Part shown: in pieces, positions 24,983 through 33,533 of the stretch
Numbering within the stretch: the stretch's first letter is position 1
How the letters are laid out: each line of letters starts with the position of its first letter
Origin: Methylobacterium sp. J-030
Lineage (GTDB): Bacteria > Pseudomonadota > Alphaproteobacteria > Rhizobiales > Beijerinckiaceae
Length of the DNA stretch: 42,498 nucleotides
Direction: 5' to 3'
NCBI RefSeq assembly: GCF_022829545.1
Contig: NZ_JAKSYM010000030.1
Span: 1-42,498 of the forward strand
Notes under the pieces: generated by a model
What the model saw: only the letters and a program-made list of their open reading frames with translations
The model's database searches: none
What the model was told of the DNA's origin: nothing
Program-made: the position numbers and the translations under genes

Positions 24983-25185
24983 CGCAGAGTACCAGGGGGA
25001 ATGAACGGACGGCAGATGACTGACGCGGGTCGCGAGGGACAGCCATTCCTCAAGGTATTGGTCATCACCGGCGACGAGGCAAACGCAGCGGTCGGTTACG
25101 GGCATCTCGCTCCCGGCATGCAGGTATTGACCAAACTGTTCGCCAAGGAAGCGCTCGCCTCGCGGATCAAAAGCTCATTATCTTG
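24983..25185 (+). pseudogene. C-terminal remnant of a response-regulator receiver domain
   Basis: The frame reads VPGGMNGRQMTDAGR, then LKVLVITGDEANAA and LTKLFAKEALASRIKSSL. This is the last part of a receiver domain of the hybrid histidine kinase type (GxPGGMNGRQ...KVLxITG...LxKPFxxxxLxxRI), with KLF in place of the usual KPF. The phosphate-accepting Asp region is missing upstream. No kinase is present, so it is a relic. The open frame continues to 25708 only as non-coding sequence. Confidence 0.7.
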
Positions 25186-25574
25186 CGGTGAGCACGCCCG
25201 CTTCAATACTTGCCATCAATGCGCACTGACCCACCCCAAACCGAGCCTGCCAGAGGGCCGACGAATAACCGATCATGGGAAACGCCCATGCCGATCCAGG
25301 CAGCCAGGTTGGGTCGATGAAGGGCCGTCCGCTTCTCGGGTGGCCCTGCTCGGAACCAGCCATTCCGCTTACGGCCAGACTACGTCACGCCGCATCGCCA
25401 TCGCGCGCAAAACCGGCCGTTCGGCTTTGCGCCCATCTCGGTCATTCAAGTCGCGCAAGCCGCTCCTCCATAGCGGACGTTTGACGTGGCAGCTGGGACA
25501 TCAAGCCGTTCTAAACTTTGGCCCTGCGGACCGGCCTCTGAGAAATTACTGCCAGCGGGCCGCAGGCGCCCGTA
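25186..25574. repeat. Gene-free stretch with second copy of the interspersed repeat
   Basis: Bases about 25418-25485 match 848-915: TTCGGCTTTGCGCCCATCTCGGTCATTCA, with a GCGGACGTT motif later. No gene is evident. The flanks contain further pieces of repeat-like sequence (around 25310-25390) with no counterpart found here. The repeats lie in the two most decayed zones of the window. Confidence 0.45.
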
Positions 25575-26143
25575 TCACAGGATCTTCAGCGGATCCTTCT
25601 CGGGCGGCGGTGGCGCCACGTCGGTCCGGTTCCACCAGCCGCCGCCGAGCGCCACGAACAGGGCCGCCGTGTCGGCGTATTGCGTCGCTCGGGCGCCCGC
25701 CGATGTGATCAGGGCCGAGAGGTAGCCCTGCTGGGCGATCAGCACCTGCGAGGAGGTGACGGCGCCCGCGGTGTACTGCTTGCGGATCAGGCCGAGGCTC
25801 TGGTTCGTCGCGCTCACCGTGGCATCCGCGGCCGCCACCGCCTTCGCGTCGGCCTGGAGCGCCCGCAGGCTGAACCGCCCTGCCGGGTGCGTACGGCATC
25901 GGCGGCCGAGGGGTTCTTCAGCGGCTCCCTGGTGTAGCGGCTGACCGGCGGGTCCTCGGGTGGGACGTAGTTCGGCCCGACCGCGCAAGCTGCGATGCTC
26001 CAGGACAGTGCAAGCCCGACCCCGCAGCGAGAGACGCGGCTGACTGACGTCTTCGGAGCAGCCGCTGGTCCGTGCGGTGTGCAGACGAACACGGCATCCC
26101 GCGCCGGATACCACGCGGGGTGATGATCGGTTTCCGAACGCAT
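25575..26143 (-). pseudogene. Internally deleted outer-membrane efflux lipoprotein (NodT/CusC-like)
   Basis: One minus-strand frame encodes a lipoprotein start with lipobox SIAAC and AVGPNYVPPEDPPVSRYTREPL, the N-terminus of NodT-type outer-membrane factors. A second frame, beginning around 25895, encodes the C-terminal coiled-coil region (LRALQADAKAVAAADATV, then SLGLIRKQYTAGAVTSSQVL) and ends PEKDPLKIL. The parts join after about 75 residues although a full factor has about 480. The central repeat is deleted and the frame shifts at the join. It should have been the third gene of the RND operon, so the pump has lost its own outer-membrane channel. Confidence 0.8.
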
Positions 26144-26226
26144 AACTACACTTTTGCAGGCGTGGCCCGTCGTGCGACGGCAGCGACAGAGCCGACCGTT
26201 ACCGATGGCGATTGCGAAATTTCTAA

Positions 26227-27144
26227 GAGTCCGTCCGAGAAGTCAGGCTGATCGGGCGAGGCGTCTGACGAGGATCATGACGGCTGCGGCGTAGAGGAAG
26301 GCTCGTGCGGAGGCGAGGGTCGCTTCCGGATCCTTCCAGAGGCGTCGGTTGCGGCTGATCCAGGCGAAGAACCTCTCAACGACCCACCGACGTGGATGAA
26401 CAGCGAAGCCAACCTGATCCGGCGGCTTGCGCACGATCTCCACGGCGATGATCGTCGCGCTCGCTGGCTTGTCGCCGGCATAGCCGGCGTCGGCGAAGGC
26501 CTTGGTGATGAACGGGAAGGTCCGGCGCGACAGGCGCAGGACCGGACCGGCTCCGTCCCGGTCCTGCACGTCGGCAGGTTGCGGATCGAGGACGAGCGCA
26601 CGCCCGTCCGTGTCGACCAGAGCTTGGCGCTTGCGGCCTTTGACCTTCTTGCCAGCGTCGTAGCCGCGCGGCCCGCCACTCTCCATCGTTTTGACGGTCT
26701 GGCTGTCGAGCACGGCTGCAGACGGCGAGGCTTCCCGCCCGACACGCTCGCGATCGGCCATGACGAGGTGATGGTTGATCCGGCCGAACAGCCCTGTGTC
26801 GCGCCAGCGGCTGAAGTAGCCGAACGTGGTCGAACGCGGCGGCAGATCCTTGGGGATCATCCGCCAGGAGATCCCACCTCTCAGAACGTAGAAGATGGCG
26901 TTCAGGACTTCCCGTGTCGTCCAGAGCGGAGGCCGGCCACAGGGCGCTGGCCTCGGCATCAGCGGCGCGATCACCGCCCACTCGGCATCGGTGAGGTCAG
27001 TTTCATAGCGAAGGCCCGCGCGGCTATGCTGCCGCCGGGTGGTCGGGGTCCACATGGCGCTTCCAGGTTAGGCTTCAGCACCCTCCTGGAATCATCGCCA
27101 TCCCGGCCACTCAACCCCGCCTCAGGCCCTTATCGGACGGGCTC
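26227..27144 (-). mobile_element. Complete IS5-family insertion sequence (about 918 bp)
   Basis: The ends are imperfect inverted repeats: GAGTCCGTCCGAGAAG at the left and, read inward from the right, GAGCCCGTCCGATAAG. Direct TAA repeats flank it (26224-26226 and 27145-27147), consistent with IS5-type target duplication. It contains a single intact transposase gene. The insertion lies between the RND pump gene and the broken efflux-channel gene. Small DR ambiguity of one base exists because both flanks read CTAA. Confidence 0.88.
26243..27055 (-). CDS. IS5-family transposase
   Basis: A 270-residue DDE transposase, apparently intact. Asp117 in AAVLDSQTVK, Asp189 in KAFADAGYAG and Glu227 in RRWVVERFFAW form the catalytic triad. 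The N-terminal domain shows LTDAEWAVIAPLMP and the WRMIPKDLPPRSTTFGYFSRW block typical of the IS5 group. The C-terminal Y-x2-R-x3-E-like motif is present (RRWVVERFFAWISRNRRLWKD). Length is usual for the family, and the gene fills the element between its inverted repeats. The element therefore may still be mobile. Confidence 0.95.
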   Translation of the reverse strand: MWTPTTRRQHSRAGLRYETDLTDAEWAVIAPLMPRPAPCGRPPLWTTREVLNAIFYVLRGGISWRMIPKDLPPRSTTFGYFSRWRDTGLFGRINHHLVMADRERVGREASPSAAVLDSQTVKTMESGGPRGYDAGKKVKGRKRQALVDTDGRALVLDPQPADVQDRDGAGPVLRLSRRTFPFITKAFADAGYAGDKPASATIIAVEIVRKPPDQVGFAVHPRRWVVERFFAWISRNRRLWKDPEATLASARAFLYAAAVMILVRRLARSA

Positions 27145-30100
27145 TAAGGGGCCGACACGGCCTGCAGTTTGGGCCGAAGCTGCCGGCCTTTGGCAGGTTG
27201 CCGTCTTGAGAATAGCGAGATCAAGATCGGCATTACGACCAGGATCAGGGCCGGCGCCAGGATGATGCCGCCCACCACCACCAGCGCCAGCGGTTTCTGT
27301 ACCTGCGAGCCGATGCCTGTCGAGATCGCGGCCGGCAGCAGGCCGACACAGGCCGCCACGCAGGTCATCATCACCGGTCGCATCCGAACCGTCGCCGCGT
27401 GAAACACCGCCTTCTGGCGCTGCCATCCGTCAGCCACGAGCTGGTTGTAGTAGGCCAGCAGGATCACGCCCTCCATGGTCGAGATGCCGAACAGGGCGAT
27501 GAAGCCGATCGCCGCTGAGACCGAGAACGGAGTCCCTGTCAGCACGAGGGCGAAGATGCCGCCGACCATCGCCATCGGGATCACCGACAGCGTCAGCAGC
27601 ATGTCAGTGGCCGACGAGAAGTTGATGTAGAGGAGAAGTGCGATCAGCGCGAGCGTGATCGGGACGACGACCTTGAGCCGAGCGATTGCATCCTGCAGGT
27701 TCCCGAACTCGCCAACCCATTCGAGGTGTGAGCCTGGCGGCAGTTGGACCTGCTGAGCGACCCGGCTCTGCGCCTCGATGACAGCGCCTCCGAGATCGCG
27801 TCCCCGCACCGAGAACTTCACCGGGATGTAGCGTTCCTGGCCCTCGCGGTAGATGAACGAGGCGCCCGAGACCAGCTCGACCGTGGCGATCTCGGAGAGC
27901 GGCACGGGGACCACGCCGCCGTTCGGGTTTTGGGCGCCCACCGTGATGTTGCGAATGGTGGCGAGGTCTCGGCGATAGGCCGACGCCAAGCGCACACGCA
28001 TCGCGAAGTGCCGATCCGAGCCGTACTCGTACAGGTCACCCGCGGTCTGGCCGCCGATCGCCGCTTGCACCGTCGTGTTCACGTCCCCGGGCGCGAGCCC
28101 GTAGCGGGCAGCCTTCTCGCGATCCACGGTGATGCGGACCGTCGGCTGACCCAACGAGGTGAAGATTGCCAGATCGGTGATGCCGTTCACCTCGGCCAGG
28201 GTCACCTTGATCTGCTCGGCCGCCTGCGAGATCGCCCCGAGATCGTTGCCGTAGACCTTGACGGAATTTTCGCCCTTCACGCCGGAGGCGGCCTCCTCGA
28301 CGTTGTCCTGGATGTACTGGGAGAAGTTGAATTCGACGCCCGGAAATTGTTCCTCCAGCTTCTTCGACATGTCGGCGACGAGCCGTTCCTTCGTCAGCCC
28401 CGACGGCCAGGTCTCCTCGTCGGTCAAGGGCGCGAAGATCTCGACGTTGAAGAAGCCGGTGGCATCCGTGCCGTCGTCGGGCCGGCCGTGCTGGGTCAGC
28501 GTCGTCTCGACCTCGGGGTAGGCCTTGAGCACGGCGCGCATCCGGTTGACGTAGGTGTTGGCGGCCTCCAGCGAGATTGAGGGCGGCATCGTCCCGCGGA
28601 TCCAGAGATTGCCCTCCTCGAGCTTGGGCAGGAACTCCAGGCCGAGGGAGCGGACCAGTGTCCCGGCGACGAGCAGGACGCAGAGCATGGCACCGAGTGT
28701 CAGGATCTTGTGGCCGAGCGCGAAGCGCAGGACGCGCGTATGCCCGAAGTGCAGCAGCCGCACGATGAGCGTGTCGCGCTCCTCCATCCGGTCCGGCAGG
28801 ATCAGGGCGGAGAGTGCGGGCGAGACCGTGAAGGTGGCCAGCAACCCGCCGATCAGCGCGTAGGCGTAGGTCTTGGCCATCGGTCCGAAGATGTGGCCCT
28901 CGACGCCGCTCAGCGTGAACAGGGGCAGAAAGCCCACGATGATGATGGTGGCCGAGAAGAAGATCGCCCGGTTCACCTCGGAGGCGGCGGAGCGGATGTC
29001 GTCGAGCCTAGCCATCAGGCCGCCCGCGTCTTCGCCCGGTGCGACGGCCTGATCGGGCGGACCTCCGGGACGCTCGGCGAGGTGACGGAAGACGTTCTCG
29101 ACCATGATCACTGTGGCATCGACGATGAGGCCGAAATCGATGGCGCCGAGCGACAGCAGGTTGGCCGATTCGCCGCGCAAGACGAGGATCGCCACCGCGA
29201 AGGCCAGCGCGAACGGGATCGTCGCCGCCACGATGATGGCGCTTCGGAGCGAGCCCAGGAACAGCCACTGCACCACGAAGACCAGCGCCACGCCGAAGAC
29301 GAGGTTGTGCATCACCGTGTGGGTGGTCTTGGCGATCAGCCCAGACCGGTCGTAGAGCGGCTCGATGCGCACGTCGGGCGGCAGGATGCCGCTCGTGTTG
29401 ATCTTCTCGATCTCGGCCTCGACGCTCCGGATCGTTGGAAGGCTCGGGCTCCCCCGGCGCAGCAGCACGATGCCGAGCACGATGTCGTCCTGATCGTCGT
29501 GGCCGACGATGCCGAGCCGCGGCGCGTTCGAGACCCGTACCTCGGCGACGTCGCGCACCAGCACCGGCGTCCCGTTCACCTGGGTGAGCATCGTGTTGCG
29601 GATGTCGTCCGGCTCGCGGATCAGGCCGATGCCGCGCACCACCGCGGCCTGCTCGCCGATGTTCAGCGTCTGACCGCCGACGTTGATCGAGGAGTTGTTC
29701 AGGGCGGTGACGAGCTGCACGAGGGTCAGGCCCTGGCCCTGGAGGCGGTTCAGATCGACCGCGATCTCGTATTCCTTGGTCTTCCCGCCAAAGCCGGTCA
29801 CGTCGATGACCCCCGGGATCGCCTTGAACCGGCGCTGCAGCACCCAGTCCTGCAGGGTCTTGAGGTCGGTGGGCGAGAAGCCTTTCGGTCCGACCAGCTG
29901 GTAGCGCATGATCTCGCCGATCGGGCTCGTCGGCGAGATCGAGGGCTGGGCGTTGTTAGGCAGCGGCGACAGTTGCGACAGGCGGTTCAGGACCCGCTGC
30001 TCGGCCTCCTCGTAGGTGAACGCGTAGTTGAACTGGACCTTCACGTCCGAGAGGCCGAACAGCGAGATGGTCCGCACGACGGTGGCGTTCGGGATGCCGG

Positions 30101-30317
30101 CGAGCTGAACCTCCAGCGGGATGGTGATGTAGCGCTCGATCTCCTCGGCCGATTGCCCGGGATTCTGCGTGATGACGTCCACAAGCGGCGGCACGGGATC
30201 GGGATAGGCCTCGATGTTCAGTTCGGCATAGCTCGCCGCCCCGACGACCAGCGTCGCGAAAAACAGCAGGAAGACGAGGACGCGCTGGCGCAGGACGAAG
30301 GTGATGACGCTCGTCAT
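27144..30317 (-). CDS. Heavy-metal-efflux-type RND transporter (CusA/CzcA family)
   Basis: A 1057-residue inner-membrane pump. It has two repeats of one helix, a large periplasmic loop and five helices. The TM4 motif GAIDFGLIVDATVIMVENVFRH (391-411) holds Asp394, Asp400 and Glu407, the proton-relay acids of HME-RND proteins. The N-terminal start MTSVITFVLRQRVLVFLLFF is typical. The exported ion cannot be fixed, though the acid pattern favours divalent cations over Cu(I). The stop TAG (27146-27144) is shared with the IS end. It follows the membrane fusion protein gene by 66 bp. Its former outer-membrane partner downstream is broken. Confidence 0.93.
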   Translation of the reverse strand: MTSVITFVLRQRVLVFLLFFATLVVGAASYAELNIEAYPDPVPPLVDVITQNPGQSAEEIERYITIPLEVQLAGIPNATVVRTISLFGLSDVKVQFNYAFTYEEAEQRVLNRLSQLSPLPNNAQPSISPTSPIGEIMRYQLVGPKGFSPTDLKTLQDWVLQRRFKAIPGVIDVTGFGGKTKEYEIAVDLNRLQGQGLTLVQLVTALNNSSINVGGQTLNIGEQAAVVRGIGLIREPDDIRNTMLTQVNGTPVLVRDVAEVRVSNAPRLGIVGHDDQDDIVLGIVLLRRGSPSLPTIRSVEAEIEKINTSGILPPDVRIEPLYDRSGLIAKTTHTVMHNLVFGVALVFVVQWLFLGSLRSAIIVAATIPFALAFAVAILVLRGESANLLSLGAIDFGLIVDATVIMVENVFRHLAERPGGPPDQAVAPGEDAGGLMARLDDIRSAASEVNRAIFFSATIIIVGFLPLFTLSGVEGHIFGPMAKTYAYALIGGLLATFTVSPALSALILPDRMEERDTLIVRLLHFGHTRVLRFALGHKILTLGAMLCVLLVAGTLVRSLGLEFLPKLEEGNLWIRGTMPPSISLEAANTYVNRMRAVLKAYPEVETTLTQHGRPDDGTDATGFFNVEIFAPLTDEETWPSGLTKERLVADMSKKLEEQFPGVEFNFSQYIQDNVEEAASGVKGENSVKVYGNDLGAISQAAEQIKVTLAEVNGITDLAIFTSLGQPTVRITVDREKAARYGLAPGDVNTTVQAAIGGQTAGDLYEYGSDRHFAMRVRLASAYRRDLATIRNITVGAQNPNGGVVPVPLSEIATVELVSGASFIYREGQERYIPVKFSVRGRDLGGAVIEAQSRVAQQVQLPPGSHLEWVGEFGNLQDAIARLKVVVPITLALIALLLYINFSSATDMLLTLSVIPMAMVGGIFALVLTGTPFSVSAAIGFIALFGISTMEGVILLAYYNQLVADGWQRQKAVFHAATVRMRPVMMTCVAACVGLLPAAISTGIGSQVQKPLALVVVGGIILAPALILVVMPILISLFSRRQPAKGRQLRPKLQAVSAP

Positions 30318-30383
30318 GGGGTCATTCCGCTGAAGGCTGTGACGCGACCCTGGGCGTCCCGGCCGGATCGTCTCGGCCGGCGG

Positions 30384-31673
30384 TCACGAGGCCTTCTCGC
30401 CGTTGGCGGCGCGATCGATGAACAGGGCCCCGCGCACGACGATCTGGTCGCCGGGCTTCAGGCCCTCGGTGACCTGGAGGCGATCGCCGCTGCGCAGCCC
30501 GAGCTTGATCTCGCGGGCCTCGATCGCGCCGTCCGGGAGCAGCACCCAGACATGGGCGCCGTCCCCCTCCTGAACAACCGCGCTGTCCGGCACCGCGGGA
30601 CCGCTCACCGCGGGGCCCGTGATGATCGCAAACCGCCCGAACATCTCGGCCCTGAGTTCCCCATCGGGGTTCTCGATCTCGCACCGGACCGCGAGCCGGC
30701 GCGTCGGCGGATCGAGGCTCGCAGCCATGTAGGTGACGTGCGCCCGGAAGGTGCGCGCGCCGAAGCCGTTAACGGTCGTCACGACCGGCTGGCCGAGCCG
30801 GATGCGCGCAATGTCGCCTTCGCGCACGTCGGCGATGAGCCAGACCGTGGCGAGGTTGCCGATCACGAATTGCGGATCCCCGCTCGCCGAGAGGTATTGG
30901 CCGAGCCCAAGCTTGCGCTGGACGACCGTCCCGGCGATCGGCGCGCGAATCTCGGTCTCGGCGTTCATGCGCCCGCCCGCTTCGAACGCCGCGATCTCGG
31001 CGTCGGACTTCCCCAGGATGCGGAGCCGGTTCCGCACCGCTTCGAGGGCGGCCGCGGCCGTCGTCGCATCGCTCTCGGCCGAGACGACGTCGTTCTGCGC
31101 GCTCTCGTAGTCCTTCAAGGCCGCGGCTTTGGCCTGGAACAGCATGCGCTGGCGGTCGGCGATGGTCCTGTTGAGCTTGAGCTGCTCGCGCGCTTTGGCG
31201 AGCGCGTTGATCGCGGCCTGATCGTCGCTCTGCGCCTGGACCATGTCGGAGGCCTCGACGGTGAACAGCAGCTGGTTCGCCTTCACGTCCTCCCCGGCCC
31301 GGGCGAGGACGCGCCCGACGCGCCCGGCATAGGGCGAGTAGACCGGCACATTCTCGTCGTCGTTGAGGGCGATGCGGCCCTCGGCCGAGCTCTCGGGCAC
31401 GAAGGCGATGCGGTCGACGGACGCGATCGCCAGGGCGGCGCGCTGGGCCGGGGTCGGCCTGAAGGTCCGGGCGGGGGGAGCCGCCTCGGCCGGTCGGTCG
31501 GCCGTCTCGCCGCGGCCCGTCACCAGGGGGGCAGCTTCACGGAACAGGCCGGCGGCCCGGTCGCGCAGGGGCGGGACGGCTGCGAGCGCCACGAACCCGG
31601 CCAGCACCACGGACCATGTCCACGGGCGCGCGCCGAGGCGCCGTCCGGCGCCGTCCTGCCGTATCTTCGACAT
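30384..31673 (-). CDS. RND efflux membrane fusion protein (HlyD/CzcB family)
   Basis: A 429-residue periplasmic adaptor. Residues about 15-35 form an N-terminal anchor or signal. The barrel-sandwich half motif SPYAGRVGRVLARAGEDVKANQLLFTVEA lies near 113-142. A long helical hairpin follows (QSDDQAAINALAKAREQLKL through AALEAVRNRLRILG). The second half motif EIRAPIAGTVVQRKLGLGQYL lies near 242-262, and the C-terminal domain contains LRSGDRLQVTEGLKPGDQIVVRG. It links the RND pump to an outer-membrane channel. It is first in the operon and divergent from the kinase gene, 208 bp away. Confidence 0.92.
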   Translation of the reverse strand: MSKIRQDGAGRRLGARPWTWSVVLAGFVALAAVPPLRDRAAGLFREAAPLVTGRGETADRPAEAAPPARTFRPTPAQRAALAIASVDRIAFVPESSAEGRIALNDDENVPVYSPYAGRVGRVLARAGEDVKANQLLFTVEASDMVQAQSDDQAAINALAKAREQLKLNRTIADRQRMLFQAKAAALKDYESAQNDVVSAESDATTAAAALEAVRNRLRILGKSDAEIAAFEAGGRMNAETEIRAPIAGTVVQRKLGLGQYLSASGDPQFVIGNLATVWLIADVREGDIARIRLGQPVVTTVNGFGARTFRAHVTYMAASLDPPTRRLAVRCEIENPDGELRAEMFGRFAIITGPAVSGPAVPDSAVVQEGDGAHVWVLLPDGAIEAREIKLGLRSGDRLQVTEGLKPGDQIVVRGALFIDRAANGEKAS

Positions 31674-31800
31674 CTCGCTCAGGCCCGGTCAGGAGCGAAG
31701 GCCGCTGGTGGCGAACCTTCGATCCGTTGCGCATTAGGCATCCTCGGACGGCCGGCAAACTGGCAGATCTGACAGTTGATCCGATCGCGATGCACGGTCT

Positions 31801-31814
31801 TCACCAAGAGGTGA
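31801..31814. promoter_or_regulatory. Inverted repeat in the pump/kinase divergent promoter
   Basis: TCACCAAGAGGTGA has perfect 5-bp arms around a 4-bp centre. It lies between the divergent efflux operon and the two-component operon, so it is a candidate response-regulator site. A short dyad like this can arise by chance. Confidence 0.25.
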
Positions 31815-31881
31815 TCAAGATTTCGGGCCTCCCGGAACGGTTCGACTGGTCGAAGTCGCCGAGTTCGGCGTAGAGGCGTCC

Positions 31882-32940
31882 GTGCCCTGGACGTCGACCG
31901 ATCAGCCTGCCGTTGGGCGGCCTCAGCTCGCGGCGCTTCTTCTGGCGCCGACGCTCATCCTCGGCGTGTTCACCGCGGATCTGATCGAACCGACCGACAA
32001 CGTCTCGATCTGCTTCGCCTACACGTTGCCGATCCTGCTCGGCGTCTATCTCGGTCCGGGCAGCACGTTTCGCCTCGCGGCCGCAGCGACGCTCGCCTCG
32101 CTCGTCGGCTCCTTCATCCGGCCCCCCGAGGGGGGCATCGCCGTGAGCTTCGTGGCCAACCGGGTGATCGCGGTCACCGCGCAGTGGCTCGTCGCCTTCC
32201 TCGTGGAGCAGCGGCGTCGCAACTTCGCGATCGTCGAGGCCCATCTCGCCGATGAGCGGCGCGCCGCCGAGACTGGCCGGCGCTTCGTGCAGATCCTCAC
32301 CCACGAGATCGCGACCGCGCTGACGTCGATCGACGGGCAGGGATACCGGCTGACCAAGCTCGCCCCTGCCATCGAGCCCAACGAGATCGTCGCGCGGGCC
32401 GGGAAGATCCGGGATGCGGCGGCGCGCCTCCAGGGCTTGGTTGCGCGCATCCGCCTCGCCGCGGAGGTCGGGCGCGGCGAGATCGAGCTGCACCGCGAGG
32501 CGCTCGACGCGCGGGCGCTGCTCGGCCCGCTCGCCGCCGATCACGAGGGGGTGCGGCTGATCCTCGACATCCGGCAGCCCGAACCGGCACTCTTCGGCGA
32601 CCGCGACCTGATCTATCAGGCGGTCGCCAATCTCGTCGGCAACGCCGTCAAGTACTCCCCGGCGCCGGCCGACATCCGGATCACCGTCGCACCCTCGACT
32701 GTGATGGCCGGAACGGAGATTGCCGTAGCGGATCAGGGCTCGGGGATTGCACCCGAGGAACTCGCGCGCGTGTTCGAGCCCTATTACCGGGCCGGTAACA
32801 GCGTCGGCATCCCCGGTATTGGGGTCGGGCTGCACCTTGTTCGCCACTTCGCCGAGGCCCATGACGGCCGGGTGACGCTGGAAAGCCGCCTCGGCGTGGG
32901 CACGACGGTACGCCTCCACCTTCCGGAGCCGCCCCCATGA
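31882..32940 (+). CDS. Membrane sensor histidine kinase
   Basis: A 352-residue kinase. Four hydrophobic segments (about residues 16-33, 40-60, 62-80 and 88-108) form a membrane sensor with very short loops and no large periplasmic domain. Then comes the dimerisation/phosphoacceptor region with His141 in FVQILTHEIATALTS. The ATP domain has an N box (YQAVANLVGNAVKYS), G1 (VADQGSGIAP) and G2 (GIGVGLHLVRH). It starts at GTG 31882. The response-regulator gene overlaps its stop (ATGA), and the pair is divergent from the metal-efflux operon, so it probably controls it. Confidence 0.9.
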   Translation: MPWTSTDQPAVGRPQLAALLLAPTLILGVFTADLIEPTDNVSICFAYTLPILLGVYLGPGSTFRLAAAATLASLVGSFIRPPEGGIAVSFVANRVIAVTAQWLVAFLVEQRRRNFAIVEAHLADERRAAETGRRFVQILTHEIATALTSIDGQGYRLTKLAPAIEPNEIVARAGKIRDAAARLQGLVARIRLAAEVGRGEIELHREALDARALLGPLAADHEGVRLILDIRQPEPALFGDRDLIYQAVANLVGNAVKYSPAPADIRITVAPSTVMAGTEIAVADQGSGIAPEELARVFEPYYRAGNSVGIPGIGVGLHLVRHFAEAHDGRVTLESRLGVGTTVRLHLPEPPP

Positions 32941-33521
32941 GCCGGCGCATCCTATGCATCGAGGACGACCTCGCCATCGCCGAACTCGTCGAGGAGGTGC
33001 TCGTGGAAGCGGGCTTTCTCGTCGATCGGGCGGCGAGCAGCCCGTCGGGCCTGGCCCGGCTCGGTGACGCCCACGATGCCATCCTGTGCGACATCGACCT
33101 GCCCGGTCAGAGCGGGCTCGATCTCCTGCGGACCCTGCGGGCGCGCGGCTCGCAGATCCCGTTCGTGCTCCTGACCGCCCATGCCGGCCGGGAGAACCAG
33201 ATCGAGGCTCGGCGCCTCGGCTGCGACGACTTCGTGGCCAAGCCGATCGACTTCGAGCTCCTGCTGGCCGTCCTGAACAACGTGCTGCAGAAGAGCGCGC
33301 CACCCGCAGCTACCGCGCAGCCGCCTGTCCTGACCGAGCGCGAGCGTGAGGTGCTGGCCTGGGTCGCCCGGGGCAAATCATCGACCGACATCGCCGAAAT
33401 CCTCGGCATCCGGGAACGCACGGTGAATTTTCACGTCGACCGGGTCATGCGCAAGCTCGACGTGGCGACGCGCACGCAGGCGGCGATCACCTGCGTGCGT
33501 CTGGGCCTCATCCCGGGGTGA
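32937..33521 (+). CDS. Response regulator with LuxR/FixJ-type helix-turn-helix
   Basis: A 194-residue regulator. The receiver domain (1-115) has acidic residues Glu9, Asp10 and Asp11, phosphoacceptor Asp52 in LCDIDLPGQSG, Thr80 and Lys102. The output domain (about 132-190) has LTEREREVLAWVARGKSSTDIAEILGI followed by TVNFHVDRVMRKL, a LuxR-type HTH. LuxR-type outputs are less usual partners for a metal-pump kinase than OmpR-type outputs. It is translationally coupled to the kinase gene. Its target is probably the divergent RND operon (inference). Confidence 0.92.
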   Translation: MSRRILCIEDDLAIAELVEEVLVEAGFLVDRAASSPSGLARLGDAHDAILCDIDLPGQSGLDLLRTLRARGSQIPFVLLTAHAGRENQIEARRLGCDDFVAKPIDFELLLAVLNNVLQKSAPPAATAQPPVLTEREREVLAWVARGKSSTDIAEILGIRERTVNFHVDRVMRKLDVATRTQAAITCVRLGLIPG

Positions 33522-33533
33522 GGCGAGCGCCGG

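Noticed and set aside
28710..31772. A 1020-codon open frame on the plus strand
   Set aside because: It lies antisense to the RND pump and membrane fusion genes, is rich in Arg/Asp/His as expected of a GC-rich complement, and has no protein motif.
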